A program made the position numbers and the translations under genes. DNA of 64,000 nucleotides. Source: Saposhnikovia divaricata. Taxonomy: Eukaryota; Streptophyta; Magnoliopsida; Apiales; Apiaceae. Shown piece after piece: positions 32,301-43,458 of the stretch. The notes below the pieces were generated by a model that ran no database searches, had not been told where the DNA came from, and saw nothing but the letters and a program-made list of their open reading frames with translations. Position 1 is the first letter of the stretch. Each line of letters begins with the position of its first letter. The DNA is taken from NCBI GenBank assembly GCA_036435485.1, contig CM071598.1, positions 204,021,148 through 204,085,147 of the forward strand, written 5' to 3'.

Positions 32301-34526
32301 AACTATTTTGTTTAATGTTTGAGACTACAAGTATAGATCGAAATTACCCTTTAGAATGCACCTTCTCGAGAATAGAGATTGCTTCAATAGCAATACATGC
32401 AACCATTTCAGTTGACATCCTAGAGTCAACAAAGTCAAAACATCACTAACTGTTAGTTAACCCATAAGCTATGATAAAAAGTTTGAAGACTTTGTATCAA
32501 AAGACAACTTACGTGTGAGACTTGTTGTTCCAGATGTCCCATAAACTAGGTCCAAGCATGTCCATAACCTGCAGAAGTTGTTCAGAGAATAAGAGAGATG
32601 CAATTAATATAGGAGTAGCGCCATCAACAACTATATTTAACCAAAAATAAGAATATTGACATACCATTATGTAGTAATCACCTTGGCGGCCTTTGTAGTG
32701 CACGCGTGGAACACCATGAACACCTCCAAGAGTACTGAATGAACAATTTTATTAAAATTTACAGACTAATCATTCATTCAATGAATGCATTGCATCAAAC
32801 ATAACATAAGAATATAATGGAGAAGTCCTCACCCATACACTTGCCACTCATAGGGTGGTCCATGATTACATCCTTTGCTGCTCTTGTGCTCAAATTTCAG
32901 AGCAACCTAATAATTTCAAAGCATTTCGATTAGCCAATAAATATTCATTATGCTCAAATGTCAAACAACTAAGAGTACCATACCTCCACTGCTCCAGCGC
33001 CAATTCTATCATGTGGAAGTGGTGCATTAATTCGTCGTCCTACATACACTTGTCCAAATCCTCCTTTGCCCAGTTTTTTCTCAACTTTATATGGCGGGGA
33101 AGAGCCAACCTGGACCTGTTACATATAAACAATAATTGAATAATATTGCTACTACATAGCCGAAAAACATTACATGTGAGCATTGATCCACTTGAATCAG
33201 AGTCCTCTTACTCTTACATCATGACCCATTAAAAAACGCAGAACTACATATGTCCATAAAAAAATTACTATATACTTGCATCGAAAATCTTCGAGATGTA
33301 TGGTCAGCCACAGAGGTAAGGGTGGCGTCCAGGAACTTTTATATTAGTTCGAAATTATATATTATTCTTTTAAGTTCTGTAATAAAAATGTAAAATAATG
33401 TAAAATTAAAAAATCCCCCCTATCATTAGGAGAGCTAGGAACTCAGTATAAGATTAGAGTAGATTTAAACAATTATATAAATTACAAATTTTCAAGACAA
33501 TGTTCATATATGCTTGAAATAAAATTTATGCACTTTTGGTATGGATGTTGCGAAAAATCCCCCCACCCCCATTTTTGATCATGGCACCGCCCTTGATGGT
33601 CCCTCAGATCCCTCGAACAATTCTTGTGAAGAGACATAGCAGATCGACAAATATACATACCAACAATCTTCCAAAGGCCGGTCTCAGATAGGTATAATTG
33701 TGCACATCACAAAAAAAGAAAAAACATAAACCGGGACATATTTCAAAATTACAAATAATTGATACATTATACAGGGGTGATCATCAAACCCGCTTACACC
33801 GCAGAAACAGCCCACACAGAACCACTATAGGCGGGTCAAAATTTCTGCACTGCAGGTTTCAAATTATTCGCAAACTGCACGGTTTGAAAATTTAAAGATG
33901 AAGCTCAAACCGCACCCTTATTAAATACTTACTTGTTATGCATATACATCCGCCAAAAAAGCATTATCTTATCTACATTACAGTTCAATTTTACATACAA
34001 ATAAACTTCAATAACACTAATGTTCACATTATAATTATTTTTTTAAAGTTCATTAAAACGCACATACAACTAAACTTAGCTCACTAAACAAATAAACGAT
34101 AGATCAATAATCAATAACCGACGATATACACCAGTAATCTCCACCCTACTATAAACAATCACAAACCATTCAACATTTCATACTATCAACAATTCCCACC
34201 ACTCAACATCTAAAAGAAACTCGACAACAATTGATTTTAATTCCGCAAAATCCAGATAGCATCAAAAACATCACACAAAAACATACCATAATCAAGATTG
34301 CATCTTCCACCACAAAAGACATCCAATTCAACAAAAACCAACATAAATCAAAACCCCACATAAACACACACACAACAATCATAACTACCAAATTAACAAA
34401 CATTTAAATATTAAAATAATATATACATATATGTATGTATACCCTTTCAGGAATAGGAGTGGTTCCTTCATCTTCACCATCCAAGCCTTTATCTCCACTC
34501 TGTCCACCACTATCAAACTCATCCAT
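29375..34526 (-). CDS. MUT9-like / CK1-family serine-threonine kinase (MLK/PPK type)
   Basis: Sixteen coding exons (minus): 34526-34443, 33115-32984, 32906-32833, 32734-32665, 32568-32513, 32419-32348, 31770-31676, 31564-31501, 31399-31270, 31192-30974, 30765-30629, 30545-30371, 30256-30166, 29979-29822, 29727-29539, 29434-29375. They join in frame to 601 codons. After a short acidic N-terminus come a glycine loop ([11 protein letters not shown]), VALKFEHK, the CK1-type catalytic loop [12 protein letters not shown] instead of DFG, and RGTVRYAS. The ~270-residue C-terminal part (KKKIRMG basic patch, [32 protein letters not shown], end GRTVS) identifies the plant MUT9-like/photoregulatory kinase family, known to phosphorylate histone H3 and light-signalling proteins in the nucleus. 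Family members often have a longer N-terminus; here an in-frame TAG lies 18 bases upstream of the ATG unless a further 5' exon exists. Confidence 0.93.
33116..34442 (-). other. intron 1 of the kinase gene (1.3 kb) with a possible hAT-like fragment
   Basis: The largest intron of the gene, lying after the 28-codon first exon. Around 33774-33905 the sequence caggggtgatcatcaaacccgc and later gcgggtc/accgcaccc blocks resemble the end of a hAT-type MITE, but a matching inverted end and target duplication were not found. Confidence 0.5.
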
Positions 34527-34904
34527 CTCTCCTTCAAAACCCTAATTTTCCCCTTTTTTCTCTCCTTTTATTCTTTCTTTTACAATTGTGCTTCTAACGA
34601 CGTCGTTTTCACATCATTCTCCACACGCCTTTCTAATTTATTAGTTCTCGTCGCGTCGGGTCGGGTCGAGGATATTAATCGGGTTTTAAATTACACGGTC
34701 ACTGAGAAGTCCTTGACGGAGTTTAAGAGGAATATCATTTGAGGGACACAGCTGTGAATTGACTAAAATACCCTTCAGGAAGGTTCTGGAAAAATAAGTG
34801 TTTACGATGAGTAGTGTGCGTCAGAGGGGTAGAAATGGAATATGAAAAAGAATTTGTAATCGGTGAAGAATACGAGTGTGTGTTTGTGTGTGTTTTGGAT
34901 GGGT

Positions 34905-34914
34905 TTTATATATG
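34905..34914 (-). promoter_or_regulatory. TATA box of the MUT9-like kinase gene
   Basis: On the minus strand ATATATAAAA lies about 380 bases upstream of the start codon, which gives a leader of roughly 350 bases. Confidence 0.5.
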
Positions 34915-34949
34915 GAGAAGATTTAGGGTTAGATGGGAAATAAATTGGG

Positions 34950-35325
34950 GGGAGATTTTAGGGATTTTTGGAGGGAAATCTGAAAATCGATGAAAAATGA
35001 TTATTCACAAAGATTTAAATTTAAATTATTTAATAAAACTTAATAACAAAAAAATAATTAAACACGGCACACTACCTCGTTTATCTGGCATATTTATATT
35101 TTAAATTTGATGATAATAAAAGTTAATAAAAAATTAAAGCATTTGCTAGTCCTCAAAAAAGTGTCATGTTACACACTTGTGTGGTGGTGTATTTTTTTTT
35201 TATGAGGGTGTGGTGGTGTATTTTATTAAAGCTGTAATAACGAAAATTTTAAATTACTGGATAAGTTATAACCATGTCAAGATAAATTAACAATGCATTT
35301 GCTCCAAAAGAAAATTAACATGCAT
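34950..35325. other. short AT-rich intergenic spacer left of the MULE
   Basis: No ORF or clear repeat except a small local duplication (gtgtggtggtgtatttta) near 35180-35225. Confidence 0.5.
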
Positions 35326-35334
35326 TTGATCCAT
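35326..35334. other. left 9-bp target-site duplication of the MULE
   Basis: TTGATCCAT directly abuts the left terminal inverted repeat. The right copy is TTGATCAAT at 58606-58614 (8 of 9 identical). Nine bases is the hallmark of Mutator-type insertion. Confidence 0.9.
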
Positions 35335-35535
35335 GGGTCCTAGTCCCTGACAATTGATTGTCAGGGGCCATTTATTTAACAATTTGTGTCCTGATCGTTG
35401 GATTGTCGATCCAACGGTTAGGATTTTTAAAAAAAAATCGTCCTGTCCGTGCATAATTTTCGCGGAACGCTACCTATCCGCGCTTTTTTCCCGCAGAACG
35501 GTTTAATCATTCCGCGTAAAAAATCCGCGGATCTA
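35335..35535 (+). repeat. left terminal inverted repeat of the MULE
   Basis: Starts gggtcctagtccctgac and includes a short palindrome (ctgacaattgattgtcag), a poly-A run and four or more cgcgga/ccgcgg-type motifs spaced 20-35 bases apart. It pairs with 58430-58605. Confidence 0.9.
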
Positions 35536-35700
35536 CTGGAAAAACCTATATTCACGACTTAACCCACTTTCAACCCGTATAACCAAAACTTCTAAAATTT
35601 GCCTTACTGTGTGCGAATTTGTGTGCGATTGAAGTTGCGAGTTTGGTGGTTTTGCTGCGATTCGAAGAATGGAGGGTGGAAGGAAGGATTACGAAGAAAG

Positions 35701-36576
35701 GTATGTCTAATTTACGGTTTCAATTGGGGTTTAGGGTTAGGGTTCTGAGTAGGGAACAAATTAGGGGTTTAGGTTAGCGTTCTTATTACATTGACTGTGC
35801 TGTATCTGAATTCGATTGCATTGATTTGTTAGTGCGAATATATGTTAATTCCACTGCATTGGTATGAAATGGGCCCTTGTGTATGTATGAATTCGAATTA
35901 ATTGGAATAAATTCGAATTAATTGGAATAAATTAGAAATAAATTCGAAATTATTTTCTATATGAATTGTATGTTTGTGCTTAATCTGATGTTGGAATTTG
36001 CAAGTGGTTTTGCAAGCGATAGTTTCGACCTAGGTGCTGCATTTGGGAGTGATATTGAAATGTTGACCCTCTGAAAAACATCATGTGTTTGTCTGTATGT
36101 TCTGAATGTTTTTGTTGATAATTGTATGTTGCCCAACTAGCTTATCGCTTAACAATTATGAATATTGAAGATGGTAAATAAAGCGGTTTTACAATCTAAT
36201 ACGAACTTGCGTTCATTGTTGCAATGTCATGGTATTCGAAAAAGAGGTATAAGATGTGAATTATAGCCCCTGATTGTTTCCGTTTATATTGAATGTAATC
36301 CTTATTGGTTGGTTTCTGCTTGGGCTGATTTACTTAAAGAATCCATGGGGTCTGCTGGGCTGATTTAGTGATTATTGAATCCATGTGGCTAAGTTTTTGC
36401 TTGGCCTGAGTTAGTAATTTAGTGTTGTCTTTGTTCGTAATAATCTGCACATAAGGTTTTGGTTACCAGTGTTTATTAATGTGCTATTTATTGAGATCTT
36501 GCATAACCTTTAAGCTTGTATTTTACTTGTGGTCATGGATGTACTTAACCCTTTGTTTAAATTGTGGATGTTTCAG
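35701..36576 (+). other. intron 1 of the PMD-Ulp1 gene
   Basis: Bounded by ag|gtatgt and tttcag|g, 876 bases, AT-rich, no ORF of note. Confidence 0.7.
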
Positions 36577-37063
36577 GTTGGAGGACGTTTTGCCGGGCCC
36601 TATTAGTCAGACGGTTATATTCGACAATGACTATCATGTGAGTCAGGATGTTTGGAGGGGTGTTGACAGGGGCACCTTACAGTGTTTTTGTGGTAATAGA
36701 TTGATGCACAGATGGGTTTTGAATGATGCTCAGAAGCAGCTATTGCGCATGACTGGATTTGGGTTGTTTGTTAATATCGGAGTAGTGCTTCAGAACGATA
36801 CTGCACTCATCACAGCTTTTGTGGAGCGGTGGCGCCCCGAGACTAATACTTTCTTCATGAGGCAGGGTGAGATGACAGTGACATTGCAGGATGTCCATTA
36901 CATTTTGGGATTGCCTACTCTTGGTCATCCGTTGGTTGGGCGTGCAATCAACAATCCTCCATCATATTTTGCTAGAAATTGGTTTGAGGAGCTTTCTGAG
37001 GCAGAGATCGAGAGGGCATATGGTAGAGGAGGCATAAAGTATACTTGGTTGCATTCTAGGTAT

Positions 37064-37068
37064 GGGGG
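37064..37068. other. left target-site duplication (GGGGG) of the LTR retrotransposon
   Basis: Five G directly before TGTAATAACCC; five G (47226-47230) directly follow the right LTR. Confidence 0.85.
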
Positions 37069-39323
37069 TGTAATAACCCTAACTTTAGCAATGCTACAGT
37101 GATCACATGAACAGTAAATTTTGAGGATTTAGAGAAATGGTATGTAGGTACTCTATACTTGAAACAGAAAATGAATAAATGGAAACCATATTAGTGATGT
37201 ACTATGAAAATAAGTGACTCGAAATGACGATGGATTTCAGAAATTCCTGAATATGGACTTTAAGGATTTTCGATTTCGATTGAGACTCTATTGAATGTGA
37301 TATTAAGGAGTATAGAAATGTTAAAGGGTTTATATATTGAGGAAATAGTGAAATTAGGTTAAACCAAGGAGTGATCAAGTCAAGAAATGCCAAGGGAATT
37401 TAGATTGTTAAACGAGTTTGAGAATGCTTGAGAACCAGAGAGATAACCAGGAGAGCAACTTCTGAGAAAAAGAGAATATACCAAGGATATTGGATCTAAT
37501 ACCTACTTGAGGATTAGAATCACCCTAACACATTAATATATGATGTGGGAAAGGATAAAATATATTTAAGAGATTTACAAGAGAAAAACCACTGAGACGA
37601 TCGCAGAAATCGTTTGATGAATCAGATGACGAGAGAACTTTGTACAAAACCCAAACCAAAAGCCCAAATTCGGCCCAACTAAAGTATGGAGCTGATATTA
37701 AGTGATATTAGAGTGTAAGGGAAGGAATCCCATTGGTGCAAACATTAAAACCAAAGTGGAAGAGGAGTAAACTTGTTAAACTTGAGTACTAAGTAGCATT
37801 TTTCATGGTAAGGTGTTTAGATGATCAACAATTGGCTCTTTGTCATTGGTGGACTTCAAATACTTTTATTATAAGACTACACAACTGATATACACGATAG
37901 ATAAAAGGTGAAAAACGTTTGTAAAGGGAAAGAAGCAAGATAAACACAAAGCTCTCCAATCTGCCAAACAAGAACACAACTCAAAGAAAAATTCATATCT
38001 CCATTTCTATCCATGATAAAATCACCAAATTTTAACCACAACCTCTCCACTCCATGGGCATGATTCGCTCCAAATTTCATAGCAATCCAAGTAGTATAGC
38101 CTAGTCAAATCCATGCTCAAAGTGGGAGAACCAAACCTGTCCAGTTTCTGTCCAGCGGAAAGATTGAGCTCAAAACCATAGCTAGGAAGCTTTGTTTTTG
38201 GTGATCTATAGCTCAAATCAAAACTTATACAGAGGCCAAGATGTGGTAAAAATTTGAGAGCCAAACTCTTATTTTTCGATTTGTTATGATATTTACAAAA
38301 GTGATGATGAATAGTAACCCTTAGAAACTAACTTTGTTTTTATGGTTTCTTTAGTTGATCCAAGCTAGTATAAGGTTGATTAAGCATATCCCAAGGCTTG
38401 ATAAGGGTTGTTAAAGCTTCAAGAAGGTATAAATCTCAAGACCCTTTAGTATTACTTTGAATATAGGATGGATTATAGAAAGTTTAGTGATTAAGGTTAT
38501 GATAAGTGATTATTCATGATGATACATGTGTTTGTAAGTGATTAAAGTTGAATATTAAAGGAGTATGTGCTTGTAACCATGGTTGGTAAGATGACCACAT
38601 GGTGTAGGTGATGGTGTATAAGGTGGATGATGGATTTGGAGGAGTTGAATTTTGGAAAGTATGAAAATATAGCCGTTATAATGCCCGATTTTCGTTAAAC
38701 CAAATAGGTACCCTGTTTTTGGTCCCCATATTCGTACGGTAGGTTTCTGTCCAGAGCACCCACTGATCATGAGAGGGTAGAGCTTGGTTCATAGATCGTT
38801 TTGATATAAAGTACGTTATAATCTGATGAACGGTTTAGGAGAAAAGTCAGTTTTAGTGAAAGACGTTCGAGAACCGAAAAAACGTAGTTGTACCAACTTC
38901 GAGGCTATAACTACCATACTTAGACATATTTAAAAATTATGAAACTTTGGGATGTTATAATAGGGTGATCAAAGAACCCTTACCAACTGACCTTGTGTCA
39001 AATTGTGGAATTTATGAATTATGAGGATTTTTACAGTCGAGAGTGGTTGTTAAGGAAAGAATGTAAATCGTTAAGAACTTTAATCGGGAATAAGAATGGT
39101 TAAGTCCTCAAGACCTTTTGAGATAGTAATGGGATATTATAAGGGTGTTATTATATGAGCGTAGGTGGTTAAGTGGAATATGTTCTGATAATGATCCTTT
39201 TTGTGTTTTTAGAGACTTCGGGAGAGCCACGAGCTATACTTCCGACTTACAGAGATCGAGGCAAGATCTTTCTATCCCTACTTTGAAAATTATTTATCTT
39301 TGGAATAAAAATGATATCATGGA

Positions 39324-39410
<87 letters not shown>

Positions 39411-39754
39411 ATGCTATTGTTGCTATGTTGCAAAGAATATATTTCCTTGTTTTTGGGAAATTAAAGAGAGATGGATATGATTTATGAAATATGGATATAG
39501 AGATAATTACGATTGGAGCGAATATGCTCTATGGTAAAAGAGATATGAAAGGGAATGGTATCAGTTGTTATCTAGGGTTATATGGTTTATAATACTATAT
39601 TAAAAATATTCTTTTTGAGTATCAGTTGTTTAATAAATATTATTTGATTATTATTTACTACTCTTAAAATAGACGGTATATTTTATGAATATAAAAGTAT
39701 GTTTGATTTCTTGAATATGAAAGAGATGTCTGGATCATAATCAAAGCATTATGT

Positions 39755-39795
<41 letters not shown>

Positions 39796-40862
39796 ATATA
39801 TTTTATAGAAGTAATGTGCGAGAATGGAAATGATATGAGTAACTGATATGTGAAAATGAAAGCGAGAAAATGGAAATGTGGAATGATATTTTATAAATGG
39901 AATAATGATTTGACAAAAAGGGGGATAGCAATAAAAGCGTAGGAGGCTGTGTGCGGCACAGTCCAGCAATCAATATTTTATTTTGGCCCAAGAGTTGCCG
40001 AAGGAGGATGTAGTGGTGTACCTTCCTCCAGGGGGATGTAGTGGTGTACCTTCCTCCTTCTACCGGTAGTAAAAAGGACGTGTACGGAGGGCGACTGCTC
40101 ATCGTCCTTACGTATTCGGCAACAGTGAAAATCCCCAAAACTTGAAAGAAAGAGTTGAAAATGATTTTCAGATTTCTATACTGAAAACAGAATAATGATA
40201 TGAGATGATGGGATTATGGTTACAGATGAAGAGAAACTGATATTATATTATTTTAGATTTTCTTCTTATAATAGTAAGTGGATGATGTATTATTAAATAA
40301 GAGCTTTATTCTTCCTTAAGGATTATAATTGATTTCTGCTTATATATGCATATATATGTATACCTGTTCACAATTTAAATTCTAGTTTACAATATTATCT
40401 TGCTGAGCTATTATAGCTCACTCTTGCCACTTATGTATATAGCAGCTAGGTCCCATGCCGATTCTACGCACTACACCCCGCAAGAGGGTGAGGGAAAGGC
40501 GACCTTTTGAGCGAGTACTGGCGACCATCCCCGAGGTAGTGACAAGCAAAAGGGGCTTAGTAGACTTATGTATTAAGTGTGTAAGTTTGTAATAAACTTT
40601 TGGTTGTTGAAATGCTTCCTGTAGAAGTATTATTCAACAATGTACTTAGTAAGGTTCTGGGTTTGTAATAACTGTTTAACTCTAAACTTTTAATATTGTG
40701 GATGTTGTTCTATGAGCATATGACTGGTGTGTGTGTGTGTGTATTAGTGTGGGGTCAATTGCATAAGTATTAAGTTTAAAAAAGACTCAAGAGATATGGA
40801 TATTGATCGGAAATTGGACCGTGATGACCTGGATCCTTGACCCCGGATCTAGGGGTGTCACA
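37069..40862 (+). repeat. 5' LTR (3794 bp)
   Basis: From tgtaataaccctaac to ggtgtcaca. It carries a (TA)n(TG)n tract at 39326-39410, a (TA)n tract at 39752-39800, and a doubled gatgtagtggtgtaccttcc unit near 40005-40055. The short frames inside are repeated in all LTR copies and are not genes. Confidence 0.92.
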
Positions 40863-40864
40863 GA

Positions 40865-40876
40865 TGGTATCAGAGC
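40865..40876 (+). other. primer binding site (initiator Met tRNA type)
   Basis: tggtatcagagc starts two bases after the LTR end and is complementary to the 3' end of plant initiator methionine tRNA. Confidence 0.9.
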
Positions 40877-43445
40877 TTAGAGTCATAATGCTCAGGAACA
40901 AAAGTGATAATAATAAATATATCAGTAATAATATAAATTGTGAACTCACATCGAGTTCAAGGGTGGTTTATCGAACGAAGCGTTTATTCTAAGTAGTGAT
41001 TATAATTTTATAGATTATTACTAATAAAAGTTTATGTTTTAGTATAGGGAGAGAAGATTGGTGAGCCAAAGTTAAGGGTATTTAAAGTCTTCTTGTGTTT
41101 AAGGGGGTTTGAAGAAATATTGTAAGTGGATCGGTGAATAGACACTGATTGTTTGTGGAGATGAAAGGGTGAAACTGAGGTTGGTCGGTAAAGCCAAGAT
41201 ATACAGGACCAAGACAGACTGAGACATTCCCAAATTGACTTAAATGAAAAGGTTATTATGCCAAAAGTGTTAAGTTTATATAGTACACGGGATCGATATG
41301 AGAAAGGGGATACTTGATGTATTGAGAAGTGTACGTTAGATAACCTCGTGAGTATACAGGGTATGTTAGATTATACAATATAGAAGTATAGTTGATGGGT
41401 CCTTGATACTAGAGCAATGTTAGGCCAAGACGATCAATATTACGATTAGAAGGTTGTGGTCTATTATGGATAAAGGCAGAGAGTATCGAGCCAAGTCACG
41501 ACTAGGTAAATGAAGATAATTGGGAATAGCAGACGATAGGTTGAGGCTTCATGGTGAGTGCCAAATTTAAGAAATTTTGGAGAGTACGCAGTCTAAGATA
41601 TAAACAATATTTGAGGAAAGCCTTCCATTGTTGGGATTTTTAATTGGGCAGAGGCTATTAACAGTACCTATTTTCAAGCTCCTAAAGCCCTGCTAAATTA
41701 TATTATTGAGTTTCAAATTTTCCTCCACTAGTGGGTAATTATTTATTAAGGGCCGGTATCCTTTCAAAACTTTTTGGTACCCTTGAAATGTGTTTCAAAA
41801 TTGTATTAGTCAAAATATTTCTCTAAGATTATTTTCGAAAGATGGTATTTATCATTGTGATTTAAATTTCCCTCTATATTTCTTACTCCAACTAAGAGGA
41901 ACAGCCCTATATGTATACACAAGGACGATCTGTCTGTGTGATAGAAAGTCGGAGGGGACGCCCTCACTTGTGTGACGTACAGGTTCTTCCATCATATTGA
42001 TTTCCCAAATATTCTTTTGTTTCGAATAAGAGCTATTTAAAACTCTTAATCTTATAAATTGTTGTCGGACCCTTGCTTGTTTCTGGGTTCGTTTCAATTC
42101 AAAGTCTCTTAAATTTTATTAATTGTTTTGAATATAGAAGATTTCATTAATGGATGGAAGCAATGTTTATAGTATACGTGATTATACGAGGAAACTCGAG
42201 ATTCCAAGGGAAACTTCGTTAGAGATAATTAGAGCTAGAAGCGTTTCAATATAAGGAATTTCGTGAGAAGAAATGGGTATATTTGATGATTAGTAAGAGA
42301 AAAGAATATGAGGAATTTTAAAGTATAATTGAGATTTACTATTGAGAGTAAGGTGTATTTTGAGGATAGAGTCAGAATAAGGATAAACAAAGGAAGTGGG
42401 GATAATTAATGAAGGATTCGAGGTGCAATAACTATTAGTGAGGGAAGGCCAATATTGTGACTAATACCCTAAGTAGCAGAGAGAGATTAAAGATGTTAAG
42501 TATTCAAAGGATTAATCCAAAAGGTGTGAATGAGTAAAACTTGAGGTAAAGATTTTGATGAGAATAATAAAGGAAAATTTCAGAGGTGGAACAGATAGTA
42601 TATCATGAATGAACTAAGGTGGATCAGCAAGATGTAAAGAGCGTATAGTGAACAATAGACATATGGGATAAGGTATCCGGAGGAAATTGCATGTACGCTC
42701 TAATTTAACCTCTTAAGTGTAAATGTTTGGTTAGGGATCGACTAAGTCAATGAATGGTGTAAATGGACAGATAAAATAGATAAGAATAATCTATTTGTGA
42801 GAAAGTAGACTATGGTGATATAAGAAAGTGAGTTATTCTCGTGTCATCCAAATCAGTATCTGTTAATGGTCAAAGAACTCTATAGAAAGGAGATTAAGAG
42901 TATGAGGGAAGGTGTGAGAATATTTTTAAGGATGAAGGAAAAGTACATGCTCGTATAGTTACAAACAGGAAATATATATCATAACCAATATTTTCTTACA
43001 ATTGTTTCAAGGAATATTATTATAACTTATTTTCTGGAAAATTTTACAGAGGTGATATATACAAATGTTGGAGTATTAATATTTTATGTCATGATAGAGA
43101 TCAAAACATAGTTAAACAATAGTGAGATACACTACCATTCAGGGAAGGCCAATGTGGTGGCCGATACCATTAAGCAAAAGAGGAAGGAGAGATGAGATAA
43201 GATAGAATGACTGAATACAGGAGGAGATTTGCAAGAAAAAGGTAGTGAAAGTACTGCTATTGAAAAGTTAAATGGCATGTTGATGAATGACAAGCAAGTT
43301 TATGTTGGAGTATTTTTGCGCAAACAAGATAGAGATATTATGAAGGAAAAAAAAAGGATAGAGAAAGTGGTGTAGAAGTTAGAAGGTGTGGATGAAAAAG
43401 GTATCTATGGACATTTTCAACATGATTCCGGGACGGAATCCTTTT
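40877..43445 (+). other. degenerate internal region of the LTR retrotransposon
   Basis: No frame longer than about 80 codons. Traces of a gypsy polyprotein remain: a RNase H end near 43133-43190 (SGKANVVADT) and agggaaggccaat at 42441. The region is purine-rich and could be a long relic or a non-coding packaging region. Confidence 0.6.
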
Positions 43446-43458
43446 AAGGGGGGAAGAC

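Larger units (their letters stand above)
35669..37068 (+). pseudogene. plant mobile domain (PMD, MAIN/MAIL1-like) gene, 5' part, cut by an LTR element
   Basis: Exon 1 35669-35700 (MEGGRKDYEER) is joined by a GT-AG intron to exon 2 from 36577. Exon 2 shows PMD features: LEDVLPGPIS, ALITAFVERWRPETNTFFM, the conserved GEMTVTLQDVHYILGLP and GHPLVGRA. PMDs occur in transposable elements and in the cellular MAIN/MAIL1 proteins. The exon is interrupted after HSRYGG by the LTR retrotransposon at 37069 and resumes at 47231. There the frames no longer match across the G run, and PMD-like pieces (ARAYL-type KAYLMMVVG, VVHPRYITPLLYLD) show a further stop. It lies in a MULE and reads towards the Ulp1 domain, so PMD and Ulp1 were probably one gene. 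Confidence 0.85.

Noticed and set aside
37877..38080. Short minus-strand frames that recur at 37877, 44267 and 49805, and a similar set at 38555, 44946 and 50484
   Set aside because: They recur only because the LTR is present three times. They lack domains and context, and their differences do not respect codon positions.
39803..40138. Frames around 39803-40138, 46237-46485 and 51764-52012 with YIYIYI runs
   Set aside because: Translations of (TA)n tracts and LTR sequence; no coding evidence.
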